The notes beneath the pieces are model-generated. The model saw nothing but the letters and a program-made list of their open reading frames with translations. It had not been told where the DNA came from and did not search any database. Positions 44,676 through 53,326 of a stretch of DNA of 64,000 bases are shown here, piece after piece. This stretch comes from Candidatus Thorarchaeota archaeon MP8T_1 (GTDB taxonomy: Archaea; Asgardarchaeota; Thorarchaeia; Thorarchaeales; Thorarchaeaceae), in assembly GCA_002825465.1 (NCBI GenBank), contig PJER01000004.1:50969-114968 (forward strand), written 5' to 3'. Each line of letters begins with the position of its first letter. Position 1 is the stretch's first letter. Made by a program: the position numbers and the translations under genes.

Positions 44676-44728
44676 TTGCATTTCTAATCCATTTGATAGG
44701 TTCCAGACGAATAAGGAGTGAAGAATAG

Positions 44729-45589
44729 ATGATTAATCTAGAAGTTCTCTTCAACGGAATTATTTTGGGTAGTCTATATGGATTAATGAGTAGTGGATAT
44801 TCACTAGTCTACGGTGTTGGAAAGGTAGCAAATCTTGCATATGGACACATGGTCATTGCAAGTATCTTTGTGTCGTATTTAACGCTCTTTCAGTGGGATC
44901 TCAGTTTCTGGATAGGAGCACCTATTGCTGTTATTGCCGCTGTACTAATTAGTATGGGCACCATGGTTCTCCTTGAGAGAGTAACTGATAATGAACAACG
45001 AGTAATCTTCCTCTCACTGGGACTTGCGATAATATTAGAAAATGTGTTATTAGCAATCTTCGGTGGAACCTATCGATTTGCACCAACAATAATCACAGGT
45101 ATTGTGGAAATCGGTGATATACGAATTCAACTCTATCGAATTGTTGTTTTTGTCATCACAATATCAATTTTCGTAGTTCTATCAATTATTGTGGCTAAAA
45201 CTCGATTAGGAAGATCGATGCGTGCAGTATCTCAAAGTGAAGATGCAGCATGGCTAATGGGAATAGATGTTAAACGTGTGAAGTTTGCAACATCAGGTAT
45301 TGCTGGAGGGCTGGCAGGTCTTTCTGCATTGCTACTACTACCTATATACTCCATATACCCGTCAATGGGATGGGAGTACTTGCTGATTGGCTTTGCAATA
45401 GTAATACTTGGAGGATTAGGTAGTCTGAATGGAACTCTACTTGGAGGAATAATTCTTGGAACCACCGAATCACTATTTGGATATTACTTCATTCCTGGCC
45501 TCCGAGGAGCAGTATACTTTGTCGTCATAATCGTTGTCTTGTTGATTAGACCACGAGGAATTCTAGGTAAAAAGGGGGCAAGTCATTAA
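44729..45589 (+). CDS. livH: Branched-chain-type ABC permease LivH-like
   Basis: A 286-residue inner-membrane permease with about eight helices. Family motifs are NGIILGSLYGLMSSGYSLVYG at the start, the GRSMRAVSQSEDAAWLMGI cytoplasmic loop that contacts the ATPase, and GGLGSLNGTLLGGIILG near the end. It pairs with LivM, whose ATG follows its stop directly. The GGAGTG 13 nt upstream supports the start. Confidence 0.93.
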   Translation: MINLEVLFNGIILGSLYGLMSSGYSLVYGVGKVANLAYGHMVIASIFVSYLTLFQWDLSFWIGAPIAVIAAVLISMGTMVLLERVTDNEQRVIFLSLGLAIILENVLLAIFGGTYRFAPTIITGIVEIGDIRIQLYRIVVFVITISIFVVLSIIVAKTRLGRSMRAVSQSEDAAWLMGIDVKRVKFATSGIAGGLAGLSALLLLPIYSIYPSMGWEYLLIGFAIVILGGLGSLNGTLLGGIILGTTESLFGYYFIPGLRGAVYFVVIIVVLLIRPRGILGKKGASH

Positions 45590-46726
45590 ATGAGTAAAGA
45601 AATGGATATGCTAAAACAATTGCCTTCGAAAACAGTTGGATCGCTAAAGAAAGTTCTAACCATCGACTTCATGAAGAAGAATAAAGTGATGATTATTATT
45701 CTCTTCATATTGTGTATCTATCCAATTGGACCTCAGATGGCGGGGATCGACTATCTGATTCACATTGGAGTAGTTGCAAATATTTTTGCGATTATCGCTA
45801 TTGCATGGGATATTAATGGAGGTTACACAGGTCAAGGTAATCTAGCCCCTGGCTTCTTTGCCGGAATCACTGGGTATACTTCTGCAATACTAACCACTCA
45901 AGCTGGATGGCCAATTATTCCAGCAATGCTTCTTGGGATATTCTTCTCTTTCCTATCTGCTGTGGCTATTGGATTCCCATCAATGAGGATATCAGGTCCA
46001 TACCTAACAATTGTGACATTCAGTGTGGCTGAGGTTGCAAAGAAATTAACTATCTACTATTCAGATGTTACAAAAGGTGAAGAAGGGATAGGAGGAGTCC
46101 CACGTATTTTTGAAGGACCATTCATTAATTTCTATTGGACACTATTTGCACTATTAGCGGTATACTTGGTGTCAATGTATATTATGCGGTCAAAGTGGGG
46201 ACTTGCTTTCAAAGCCATTGCGGCTGATGAAGTACGCGCTCAGACACTTGGTGTTAATTTGCTGAAATACAAAATACTCAGCTTCAGTATTTGTGGAATA
46301 ATTGCAGGTTTAGCAGGTGGTATATATGCTCACTATCAAGCTCATATTGATCCTTCATTCTTTGGGATTATTATGGCCATCTCAATTATTTCAATGGCAG
46401 TAATTGGTGGCGAAAAGACACTGATTGGTCCAATATTGGGAGCCTATTTACTTCAATTCTCAATGGAAGGTCTTAGATTCGTAGTTGGACAAGCACCTTG
46501 GGTCAGACTGAGTCTTCATGGAGTATTACTAGTAGTTGTCATGTTGTTCCTCCCAGGCGGCATTCTGAGTATATTCAGAAAGGAACATGATGATGATGCT
46601 GATACCATATCTACTCGAATAAGGAAGAAACTACATGGAATATTCTTCATTGATGCAGAACCTGAAGTTCCTAGTCTAGAAGAAGAGTCACATGAGGATA
46701 TGCCAACTGACCAAATCCAAGATTGA
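45590..46726 (+). CDS. livM: Branched-chain-type ABC permease LivM-like
   Basis: A 378-residue permease. LivM features are the YTGQGNLAPGFFAGITGYTSA loop start and GLAFKAIAADEVRAQTLGVN, the ATPase-coupling loop. The last 50 residues (from about 330) are hydrophilic and very acidic, an extension not needed for transport. It directly follows livH with no gap. The ATPases (49138-50593) are encoded further on, separated by an AOR gene on the opposite strand. Confidence 0.92.
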   Translation: MSKEMDMLKQLPSKTVGSLKKVLTIDFMKKNKVMIIILFILCIYPIGPQMAGIDYLIHIGVVANIFAIIAIAWDINGGYTGQGNLAPGFFAGITGYTSAILTTQAGWPIIPAMLLGIFFSFLSAVAIGFPSMRISGPYLTIVTFSVAEVAKKLTIYYSDVTKGEEGIGGVPRIFEGPFINFYWTLFALLAVYLVSMYIMRSKWGLAFKAIAADEVRAQTLGVNLLKYKILSFSICGIIAGLAGGIYAHYQAHIDPSFFGIIMAISIISMAVIGGEKTLIGPILGAYLLQFSMEGLRFVVGQAPWVRLSLHGVLLVVVMLFLPGGILSIFRKEHDDDADTISTRIRKKLHGIFFIDAEPEVPSLEEESHEDMPTDQIQD

Positions 46727-46739
46727 TGACTTGGATTAA

Positions 46740-48698
46740 CTAGGGAGCGAGTTGGTTCAAGGACTGAAGTTCATCAGCAATATCCTTCAGTCCTAGCTCT
46801 TCCAGTTTCTGACGTTTAATTAGACCTGATTCGACATCCCAACCTCTGAGTTCATAGTATTCATCAAGAAGTTGATTTAGTTTTTCAGGAGTTACTAGCG
46901 CATCTTCGGTATGCCGTGGTTCTTTTGGAGGAACGTCTTCCATAAATCGTCTAGGAACAGTATCAAGAGTTCTTCTACCTAGACCATAGCGCATATTGAA
47001 TGCCTTCTCCGTATTGTAAATTCTCTCACCTACTTGAAGAAGACTAGTTCCCGTATATTCAATTCCAGTAATAGCAGAAATTATTTCAGCTAGCTTGTCT
47101 GGTTTACCACTTGGACTGACGAAATACGAATTAGTCATTAAAATCATAGATGGCGTCTTGCAGATACCGATGGCATCAATGACTGCACCTATTTCCTCAC
47201 AGAACTTCACAAAGAATGGCTTTCCCTGCAATGACCATTCATTAGTAGCCTCTGCAGGAACCCCAAATAGCTTAGTTGCCTGATCTTGATAGGTCTTGAG
47301 AGATGCAACATAGACAAGCGATCTCAAGTGGTCAGCACCTCTCGTGGATGTTGAGTATGCTAATGCCCATCCAAAAGATCCTCTAGCATCTACAGCTGTC
47401 CAGGGGAGCTTCTTTGTGGTAATGAGATATTCTTTTCCGACACCAAGCTTTTCCGATGCAGCGTAGGATCCATCTGCAAGAACATCACCAAATCCTTCAC
47501 GTGCAGCAATCTGCTTTGTGAGTTTGACCGCAGCTTCTTCATTCCCCCAAGTCAGTTTCAATCCGCCGGTATCTTCATCTGTTATGAGACCTCGCTCATA
47601 ACACTCCATTGCCCAGGCAATCGTTGCGCCAACTGTACAGACATCAAGACCAAGATCGTTGCACAGCGCATTCAGATGAAGCATTGCTTCCATGTTCGTT
47701 ATTCCAAGATTGGATCCAAGGTGTGTTTGCGCTTCATATTCTGGACCTTCACTAAAGGTACCAGCATATGGGCCCTCTGTAACTGAATAGACTCTGCTAC
47801 AAGCTATAGGACAATTGTAGCAAGCTTTGTTTTTCAGACTGTATTCATCAAATAATCGTTTCCCACTCAGTTCAATAGCTTCAGCTTCATCTAGGACGTT
47901 TTCAGTCCAATTCTTAATTGCTAAACGACCCGCTTTACTTATTGCTCTAAGAAGAAATGTTGTTCCTAAAGTGGCCCATACTTCGTATAGAGGATGTTCT
48001 AAAATCTCGTTAGTAGCTTCCTGGATTAGAGTCATGTATCTGTCTGGATCTGCAATATTTACGCCATTTGTACCAACTACAGCAATTCCTTTGAGGTTCT
48101 TAGTTCCCATAACTGCTGCAATGCCAGTACGTCCAGCAGCTCGTGTGAGGTCTGACATTACTGCAGCCCCTTGAACTAGATTTTCACCTGCAGGGCCAAT
48201 TGCAGCTACCTTTGCTTCTTCCTCATCAACTTCTTCTCTGATTGTATTTGTTGTTTCTATTAGACCCTTACCCCAAACGCCTGCAGCACTTCGTAATTCA
48301 GCCTCTCCATCATTAATCCAAAGATAGACGGGCTTTGGAGACCTACCGGAAAATACCACATTATCAAAACCACTCCACTTGAGCTCAGCAGCCCAATGAC
48401 CACCAGCATTAGAATCACCAATCAAACCAGTCATTGGAGACCTAGCTGAAACATTCCATCTTCCTGAACTTGGTGCTATTGTTCCAACAAGCGGACCTGC
48501 ACCAAATATTACCTTGTTATCAGGTCCTAGCGGGTCAGTATTAGCATCTAGCTCATCCCATAGAATTCGAATATTTGTACCTCTACCACCCAGGTATCCT
48601 TTCATCAATTCACGTGGATGATCCTGAATTGTAATCTTTCCATGTGTTAAATCAACACGAAGGATTTTTCCGGTAAATCCGTATACGTCTTTGGTCAT
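46740..48698 (-). CDS. aor: Aldehyde:ferredoxin oxidoreductase (tungsten enzyme), copy 2
   Basis: A second AOR, about 652 residues. The N-terminus is GFTGKILRVDLTHG, then GYLGGRGTNIRILWDE; cluster Cys are in KACYNCPIACSRVY with the fourth in AIGICKTPSM. It is 45 residues longer than copy 1 and clearly diverged, so its aldehyde probably differs. ATG 48698 follows GTGAT by 4 nt. It sits between the two halves of the liv genes and is divergent from a MoaD-like gene, hinting that the imported solute yields an aldehyde. Confidence 0.92.
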   Translation of the reverse strand: MTKDVYGFTGKILRVDLTHGKITIQDHPRELMKGYLGGRGTNIRILWDELDANTDPLGPDNKVIFGAGPLVGTIAPSSGRWNVSARSPMTGLIGDSNAGGHWAAELKWSGFDNVVFSGRSPKPVYLWINDGEAELRSAAGVWGKGLIETTNTIREEVDEEEAKVAAIGPAGENLVQGAAVMSDLTRAAGRTGIAAVMGTKNLKGIAVVGTNGVNIADPDRYMTLIQEATNEILEHPLYEVWATLGTTFLLRAISKAGRLAIKNWTENVLDEAEAIELSGKRLFDEYSLKNKACYNCPIACSRVYSVTEGPYAGTFSEGPEYEAQTHLGSNLGITNMEAMLHLNALCNDLGLDVCTVGATIAWAMECYERGLITDEDTGGLKLTWGNEEAAVKLTKQIAAREGFGDVLADGSYAASEKLGVGKEYLITTKKLPWTAVDARGSFGWALAYSTSTRGADHLRSLVYVASLKTYQDQATKLFGVPAEATNEWSLQGKPFFVKFCEEIGAVIDAIGICKTPSMILMTNSYFVSPSGKPDKLAEIISAITGIEYTGTSLLQVGERIYNTEKAFNMRYGLGRRTLDTVPRRFMEDVPPKEPRHTEDALVTPEKLNQLLDEYYELRGWDVESGLIKRQKLEELGLKDIADELQSLNQLAP

Positions 48699-48821
48699 CT
48701 TCATCACTCATGTCGTGGTTTTTACGAATATCATTGCCTTTTATTGGATAAGTTTAACCATTATGGCCTAAATTTCGAAAGAGATATAAAATCCTTCCCT
48801 TCTTCATGATAGAGTAGAAAA

Positions 48822-49133
48822 ATGCAAAAACCTGCTGTTAGAATCAAATTTGTTCACCCCTTCATCAGATATGAACGCGAATTCATGATTGATGAAGTGA
48901 ACAACTCGCTTTCTAACCTCATGAAAATCGTTCTTGAAGAAACGAAATCTCATGGAAGGTTCAAGCATGGTGGTCGAAAGAGGTATGATCGCTTGCAAGG
49001 ATGTATCGTCATGCGTGGAAGGTCTGAAATTGGTCACTTCGCAGATGGTAACTTCAAGTGTATTAATACAGATGAAGACCAATTATTCCCCGATGAAGAA
49101 ATTGTCGTAATGCTACCTATTACTGGAGGATGA
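48822..49133 (+). CDS. MoaD/ThiS-like ubiquitin-fold protein with C-terminal Gly-Gly
   Basis: A 103-residue beta-grasp protein. It ends DEEIVVMLPITGG, the C-terminal Gly-Gly used for adenylation and thiocarboxylate formation in MoaD and ThiS. The first strand region is VRIKFVHPFIRYEREFMIDE. It is divergent from AOR copy 2, which needs a pterin cofactor, and lies 4 nt before LivG, so it is both cofactor-linked in context and part of the liv operon. MoaD (sulfur carrier for pterin) or a tungsten-specific variant is likely; a ubiquitin-like modifier is an alternative. Confidence 0.8.
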   Translation: MQKPAVRIKFVHPFIRYEREFMIDEVNNSLSNLMKIVLEETKSHGRFKHGGRKRYDRLQGCIVMRGRSEIGHFADGNFKCINTDEDQLFPDEEIVVMLPITGG

Positions 49134-49137
49134 ACGA

Positions 49138-49905
49138 ATGTCCAACACGAATGTGATTTTATCATGCAGAGGTCTGACAAAGAGATTTGGAGGACTTACT
49201 GCAGTTAATAATCTTGATTTTGATATTTACGAAGGAGAAGTCTTGGGACTTATTGGTCCCAATGGCGCAGGAAAAACAACGGTGTTCAATTTGATAACTG
49301 GAGTTCTAAAAGCTGATACTGGAACTGTAATGTTCAGAGACAAAGATCTTCTCAAGATGCCAGCAAACAAAATCACAGCTCATGGAATTGGCAGAACATT
49401 CCAGTTGATCAGAGCCTTCGAGGACATGACAGTATTAGATAATGTAGCCATTGGGGGTCTATTTGGTAAAAACAAATCACATGAGAAAGCAAGAGAGGAT
49501 GGAATTCGGTATCTATCTTTTGTTGGGCTAGAGAAGCATATAGATTCGCGAGTTAAGAATCTGACACCATATGATAGGAAAAGAGCTGAGCTAGCATCGG
49601 TGTTGAACACTGAACCCGAAATTGTCATGTTAGATGAATTCAAAGCAGGTTTGAATGAAGGAGAGCTAAAGAACGCAATCAATCTAACTTTGAAGATTAA
49701 AAATGAATTAGGAAAAACAATCTTCTGGATTGAGCATGTTATGAAAGCGATTATGAAAGTTGCAGAACGAATTGTCGTACTTGATTATGGTAAGAAGATA
49801 GCTGAAGGACCGCCCAAGGAGATATCTAAGAATCAAGATGTAATAGCGGCATATCTTGGTGCTGAATTTGTTCAGGAGAGTGAAAATTCTGTTAGAAGTG
49901 AGTAA
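49138..49905 (+). CDS. livG: Branched-chain-type ABC ATPase LivG-like
   Basis: A 255-residue ATPase. Walker A is GPNGAGKTT; Walker B is EIVMLDEFKAGL, where Phe-Lys replaces the usual Pro; the signature region is NLTPYDRKRAELA, which lacks the classic LSGGQ and instead resembles a degenerate LivG loop. The FQLIRAFEDMTVLDNVAIG segment is typical of LivG. It lies in the operon moaD-like, livG, livF, M24-like, DUF3830. The unusual signature loop may mean the LivF subunit supplies the working site. Confidence 0.88.
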   Translation: MSNTNVILSCRGLTKRFGGLTAVNNLDFDIYEGEVLGLIGPNGAGKTTVFNLITGVLKADTGTVMFRDKDLLKMPANKITAHGIGRTFQLIRAFEDMTVLDNVAIGGLFGKNKSHEKAREDGIRYLSFVGLEKHIDSRVKNLTPYDRKRAELASVLNTEPEIVMLDEFKAGLNEGELKNAINLTLKIKNELGKTIFWIEHVMKAIMKVAERIVVLDYGKKIAEGPPKEISKNQDVIAAYLGAEFVQESENSVRSE

Positions 49906-50593
49906 TGTAAATGCAGGATATGGATCAATAGATGTCCTAAGAGATGTGTCTATCTCGTTAGGAAAAAATGAACGTGTTGCTATCATTGGCCCCAATGCAG
50001 CCGGGAAGACTACTATGTTCAAAACAATAATGGGCATATTGAAACCCAAGGCTGGAGAAATTACCTTTGAAGGTAAGCGGATAGACGGTTTAAGTGCAAA
50101 CAAAATTCTTGAGATGGGCATTGCCCTAGTACCGGAGGGTAGGATGATTTTTCCTGATATGAATGTTTCAGACAACCTCGAACTAGGGGCATACATTCAT
50201 GGAGGAGCAAAGAACACTCAAGACATACTTGAGTGGGTCTACCAATTGTTTCCAATTCTTGCAGAACGAAAGGACCAATTGGGAGGTTCTCTAAGTGGAG
50301 GAGAACAACAAATGCTTGCAATAGGTCGAGCATTAATGTCAAAACCTAGAGTCCTTTTACTTGATGAACCATCACAGGGACTTGCTCCAATCATAGTAAA
50401 AACCGTGTTTGATGCCATGGAAGAAATTCGAAAGAAAGGAACATCAATTCTCGTTTCAGAACAAAATGTAAGATTAGCTCTAGATTTTTGCGATCGTGGA
50501 TACATCTTAGAAAACGGAAAAGTAGTGTTACAAGATCAAGCATGTGATTTAATCACAAATGAGCATGTCCGAGAGGCATACCTAGGAATCTAA
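49889..50593 (+). CDS. livF: Branched-chain-type ABC ATPase LivF-like
   Basis: An ATPase of about 234 residues. Walker A is GPNAAGKTT, the signature LSGGEQQ, Walker B VLLLDEPSQGLAP, followed by the switch region SEQNV. The frame is open from 49856, but CTG 49889 gives LLEVSNVNAGYG, the normal LivF beginning, and lies 5-6 nt after GTGA; GTG 49880 is the alternative and sits too close to AGGAG. It overlaps livG by 17 nt. With LivG it powers the LivHM importer. Confidence 0.9.
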   Translation: MLEVSNVNAGYGSIDVLRDVSISLGKNERVAIIGPNAAGKTTMFKTIMGILKPKAGEITFEGKRIDGLSANKILEMGIALVPEGRMIFPDMNVSDNLELGAYIHGGAKNTQDILEWVYQLFPILAERKDQLGGSLSGGEQQMLAIGRALMSKPRVLLLDEPSQGLAPIIVKTVFDAMEEIRKKGTSILVSEQNVRLALDFCDRGYILENGKVVLQDQACDLITNEHVREAYLGI

Positions 50594-50611
50594 GTGGAGG
50601 TAGTCTGAATT

Positions 50612-51832
50612 ATGATGTTTGCAACAGACCGAGAGTTACATGAGAGAATTTACCCCGAGTTTCCATCTGCTGAATATGAATCAAGGAATAAAAAAGTCCG
50701 AAAAAAGATTGAAGCAATGGGACTCGATGCCCTATTTGTTGCTGAAGCAAAGAATGTTGAATATTTCACAGGATGTATGACTAAGATTGGACCTCGTGTT
50801 GCTATAATTCCAGCAGATGGAGAGTCACTTTTGATAGTTCCTGCATACCTCAGCGGAACTGCTGAGAAAACATCTTGGTTAAGAAATATCCTAAGATTTT
50901 CTGAGGGACATTTGAAGAAGAATCCCTATGGTTTTGTAGACCTTATTGTACAATCTATCAAGGAGATGGGATTGGAAAAGGGTAAGATTGGGCTTGAATA
51001 TCCGGAGGGACAACAATTCATGGATAGTGGTCTCCACTATACCGAATATGATCACCTCAGAAAACAACTAAGTGCGGCAGAATTCTGTAGTGGATCAGAA
51101 GCAATCTGGAACAGCCGAACGGTAAAATCACCTTTGGAAATAGAACGTCTTGAAAAAGCTGCAACAGTCACTATGACTGGATACAATACAGCAAGAGAGG
51201 AAATCAAGGTCGGAATGACTGAAATCGAAATTGCCGGGATTTACAGACGAGTCTTTACTGAGATGCAAACTAAATTTGGTCACAATACGAGCGAACTTGG
51301 AAATTTGAATATTCGCGCCGGACCAGAAAGATATGCCATGGCGGATACATTCAATCAGGACAGAAAGATTGGAAATGGAGAGACCCTTGTCATGAATTGT
51401 GGAGCGTGGTTCCGTAGGTATTATGCCAACTTCTCAAGGTATGCATTTGTTGGCAAACCTACTGAGAAACACATGAAGGCACACGAAGCAATTCTTGAGT
51501 CAATTCAAGCATTCTCGGATAATCTTGCTCCAGGAATTGAAGGGCAACACGTTCACGAACCAGCAATTGCACCTCTACGAAAAAGTGGCATAGGTGAATC
51601 ATTTGACCACACTGGCATAGGTGTAGGGCTTTACGTACATGAGCCACCTTACATCGGTGCAGGTACTACTGAGGTCATGAAGCCTGGTAACATATTTAGC
51701 TTCCAATCATGGTTGTATGATGTAAAGTCAGGTGGTCTTGGAGTCTTAGGATATGAGCACGAATTTCTTGTTACTCAAAAGGGATGCAGACCCATTGTTC
51801 CCTTAGAAGATGAACTTCTATGGGTAGTCTAG
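50612..51832 (+). CDS. M24-fold (pita-bread) creatinase/aminopeptidase-like protein with lost metal ligands
   Basis: A 406-residue protein with an N-terminal creatinase-like domain (1-165) and an M24 domain (175-400). By alignment to the M24 pattern, the two Asp ligands are Asn262 (VMNCGAW) and Asn273 (YYANFSR), the His ligand is Ile336 (GIGVGLYVHEPP), and the first Glu is Gln365 (SFQSWLYD); only Glu382 survives. It cannot be an ordinary metallo-aminopeptidase. Metal-free creatinase has a similar NC pattern, so amidine hydrolysis is one option, but its catalytic His is not obvious here. It lies in the liv operon before a DUF3830 gene. Confidence 0.82.
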   Translation: MMFATDRELHERIYPEFPSAEYESRNKKVRKKIEAMGLDALFVAEAKNVEYFTGCMTKIGPRVAIIPADGESLLIVPAYLSGTAEKTSWLRNILRFSEGHLKKNPYGFVDLIVQSIKEMGLEKGKIGLEYPEGQQFMDSGLHYTEYDHLRKQLSAAEFCSGSEAIWNSRTVKSPLEIERLEKAATVTMTGYNTAREEIKVGMTEIEIAGIYRRVFTEMQTKFGHNTSELGNLNIRAGPERYAMADTFNQDRKIGNGETLVMNCGAWFRRYYANFSRYAFVGKPTEKHMKAHEAILESIQAFSDNLAPGIEGQHVHEPAIAPLRKSGIGESFDHTGIGVGLYVHEPPYIGAGTTEVMKPGNIFSFQSWLYDVKSGGLGVLGYEHEFLVTQKGCRPIVPLEDELLWVV

Positions 51833-51856
51833 AAAAATTTAGAGGGAAGTCTACTG

Positions 51857-52276
51857 ATGAGAGAATTCACATTACAAATAGAAGGAACTAGTGCAGTTGC
51901 TACAGCAGTCCTGGATGAGAAAAATGCTCCGAAAACGTGTGATGTTTTTTGGTCTGCACTTCCAATAGAAATGGAAGCGGTTCACTCCTCTTGGTCTGGT
52001 GAATGCCTTTTAGTTATCCCCTGTGGAGTAGATGCCAGAGAGATCACCCCACAAGAGAATCAAACAATCTTTGTGGGACCTGGAGAAATTGCTCTATTCA
52101 CTCCTGTAGAAGAACTCTTAGTTTTTTATGGTCGAGGACAGCCAAGATGGAGAAATGGCCCGACACCATCCACTGCGTTTGCTAAGATAAATGACGGACT
52201 TGATGAATTTGCACTCGAATGTAGTAAGCTGACTCGAGAAGGTTCAAAGAAGATCATCATCAAAAAGAAGGAATGA
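51857..52276 (+). CDS. DUF3830/cyclophilin-like protein
   Basis: A 139-residue protein matching the DUF3830 cyclophilin-like fold: KNAPKTCDVFWSALPIE, then VHSSWSGECLLV, then FVGPGEIALFTPVEELLVFYG. Genes of this family often neighbour amidohydrolases or creatinase-like enzymes, as here. It follows the M24-like gene by 24 nt and ends the operon, with its 3' end overlapping the convergent LLM gene by 17 nt. Function is unknown; a ligand-binding or accessory role in breakdown of the imported compound is inference. Confidence 0.72.
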   Translation: MREFTLQIEGTSAVATAVLDEKNAPKTCDVFWSALPIEMEAVHSSWSGECLLVIPCGVDAREITPQENQTIFVGPGEIALFTPVEELLVFYGRGQPRWRNGPTPSTAFAKINDGLDEFALECSKLTREGSKKIIIKKKE

Positions 52277-53228
52277 TATCTTCCTTAAAGACTTCAATCA
52301 GCTTGAGAGTGCCCTCAGCAGAAGCAAATGAAAGGGAAGCTAGCTCATCTACATCCGCTTGAATAGCCTCTATCTGTTCTACACAGCTTCGTACATCTCC
52401 CGAAATTGCGAAACTTGTAATCAGGCGCTCAGGTACCAATTCAGCTGCCTTCGAACGATCTACCTTTATCATCTCTGCAATCTTCGCAGCTGGCTCGACT
52501 GCGTCAATCATTTCAAGTGCCCATTTTGGAGTTGTAGGAATTAGCAAGGCAACAGTTGGTTTCACACTCCCGTATTCACTTAATTTCGAAAAACCAACCG
52601 GGAGAAATTCGATGACCTCAACTTTCTTATTTTTGGATTCTTTCATTCCTTCTCTAACGTTGTCCATGAAAACTGGAAGAGCAGAGATTGGAGGATTGAG
52701 AATTATTCCATCGGCCAATTCTCCAGCAAGTTTTGATAGTACAGGTCCACGAGTTCCGACAAAAATTGGGATGGAAAATTTACCAAACAACTTGGTATTT
52801 CTTAGAGTTACAATCTTGCCTTTGAAATCCACTTCTTTACCTTCGAACAAGTCCTTGAGTAATTCAATAGATTCTTTGATTGCAGTGACCGGTCTGTCCC
52901 ACATCTCAATTTCAAGTGGTCGTAATGGAAGTGTTCCTCCTGCACCAATTCCAAGAATAAATCTCTCCCCATAAAGTTCGGCCAATGAAGCATAGGCTAC
53001 GCCCAGCAAACCAACATAACGGGAATAGGGATTAAACACGCCGCATCCAATTCTAATTTTCTCAGTATTCTGGGCTATAGCACTCATCACAATAAATGGA
53101 TCACGCCAACGATTTGCTGGTACATGGTCAGCAATCCATACGGTGGAGAAACCACTCTCTTCAGCAGCCTGAGAAATTTGAATAGCTTCGTGCATATTCT
53201 GACTACCAATCTCAATTCCGAATTTCAT
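52260..53228 (-). CDS. LLM-class F420/flavin-dependent oxidoreductase
   Basis: A 322-residue luciferase-like TIM barrel. The start MKFGIEIGSQNMHEAIQIS, AEESGFSTVWIADHVP, GCGVFNPYSRYV and ERFILGIGAGG match the F420-dependent Mer-like branch. It likely moves hydride between reduced F420 or FMN and a small substrate. It is convergent with, and slightly overlaps, the DUF3830 gene. Confidence 0.85.
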   Translation of the reverse strand: MKFGIEIGSQNMHEAIQISQAAEESGFSTVWIADHVPANRWRDPFIVMSAIAQNTEKIRIGCGVFNPYSRYVGLLGVAYASLAELYGERFILGIGAGGTLPLRPLEIEMWDRPVTAIKESIELLKDLFEGKEVDFKGKIVTLRNTKLFGKFSIPIFVGTRGPVLSKLAGELADGIILNPPISALPVFMDNVREGMKESKNKKVEVIEFLPVGFSKLSEYGSVKPTVALLIPTTPKWALEMIDAVEPAAKIAEMIKVDRSKAAELVPERLITSFAISGDVRSCVEQIEAIQADVDELASLSFASAEGTLKLIEVFKEDIIPSF

Positions 53229-53326
53229 CTAACTTACATCCTCTTATTTTGGACAAACTCGAATAGAATTGTTATAAATTCGTAGTAACCATAAGCAATA
53301 TATTAATTGATTGTTACAATTCTAAC

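Noticed and set aside
50612..51832. Annotating as an active Xaa-Pro dipeptidase
   Set aside because: Four of five metal ligands are absent; a functional metallopeptidase is very unlikely.
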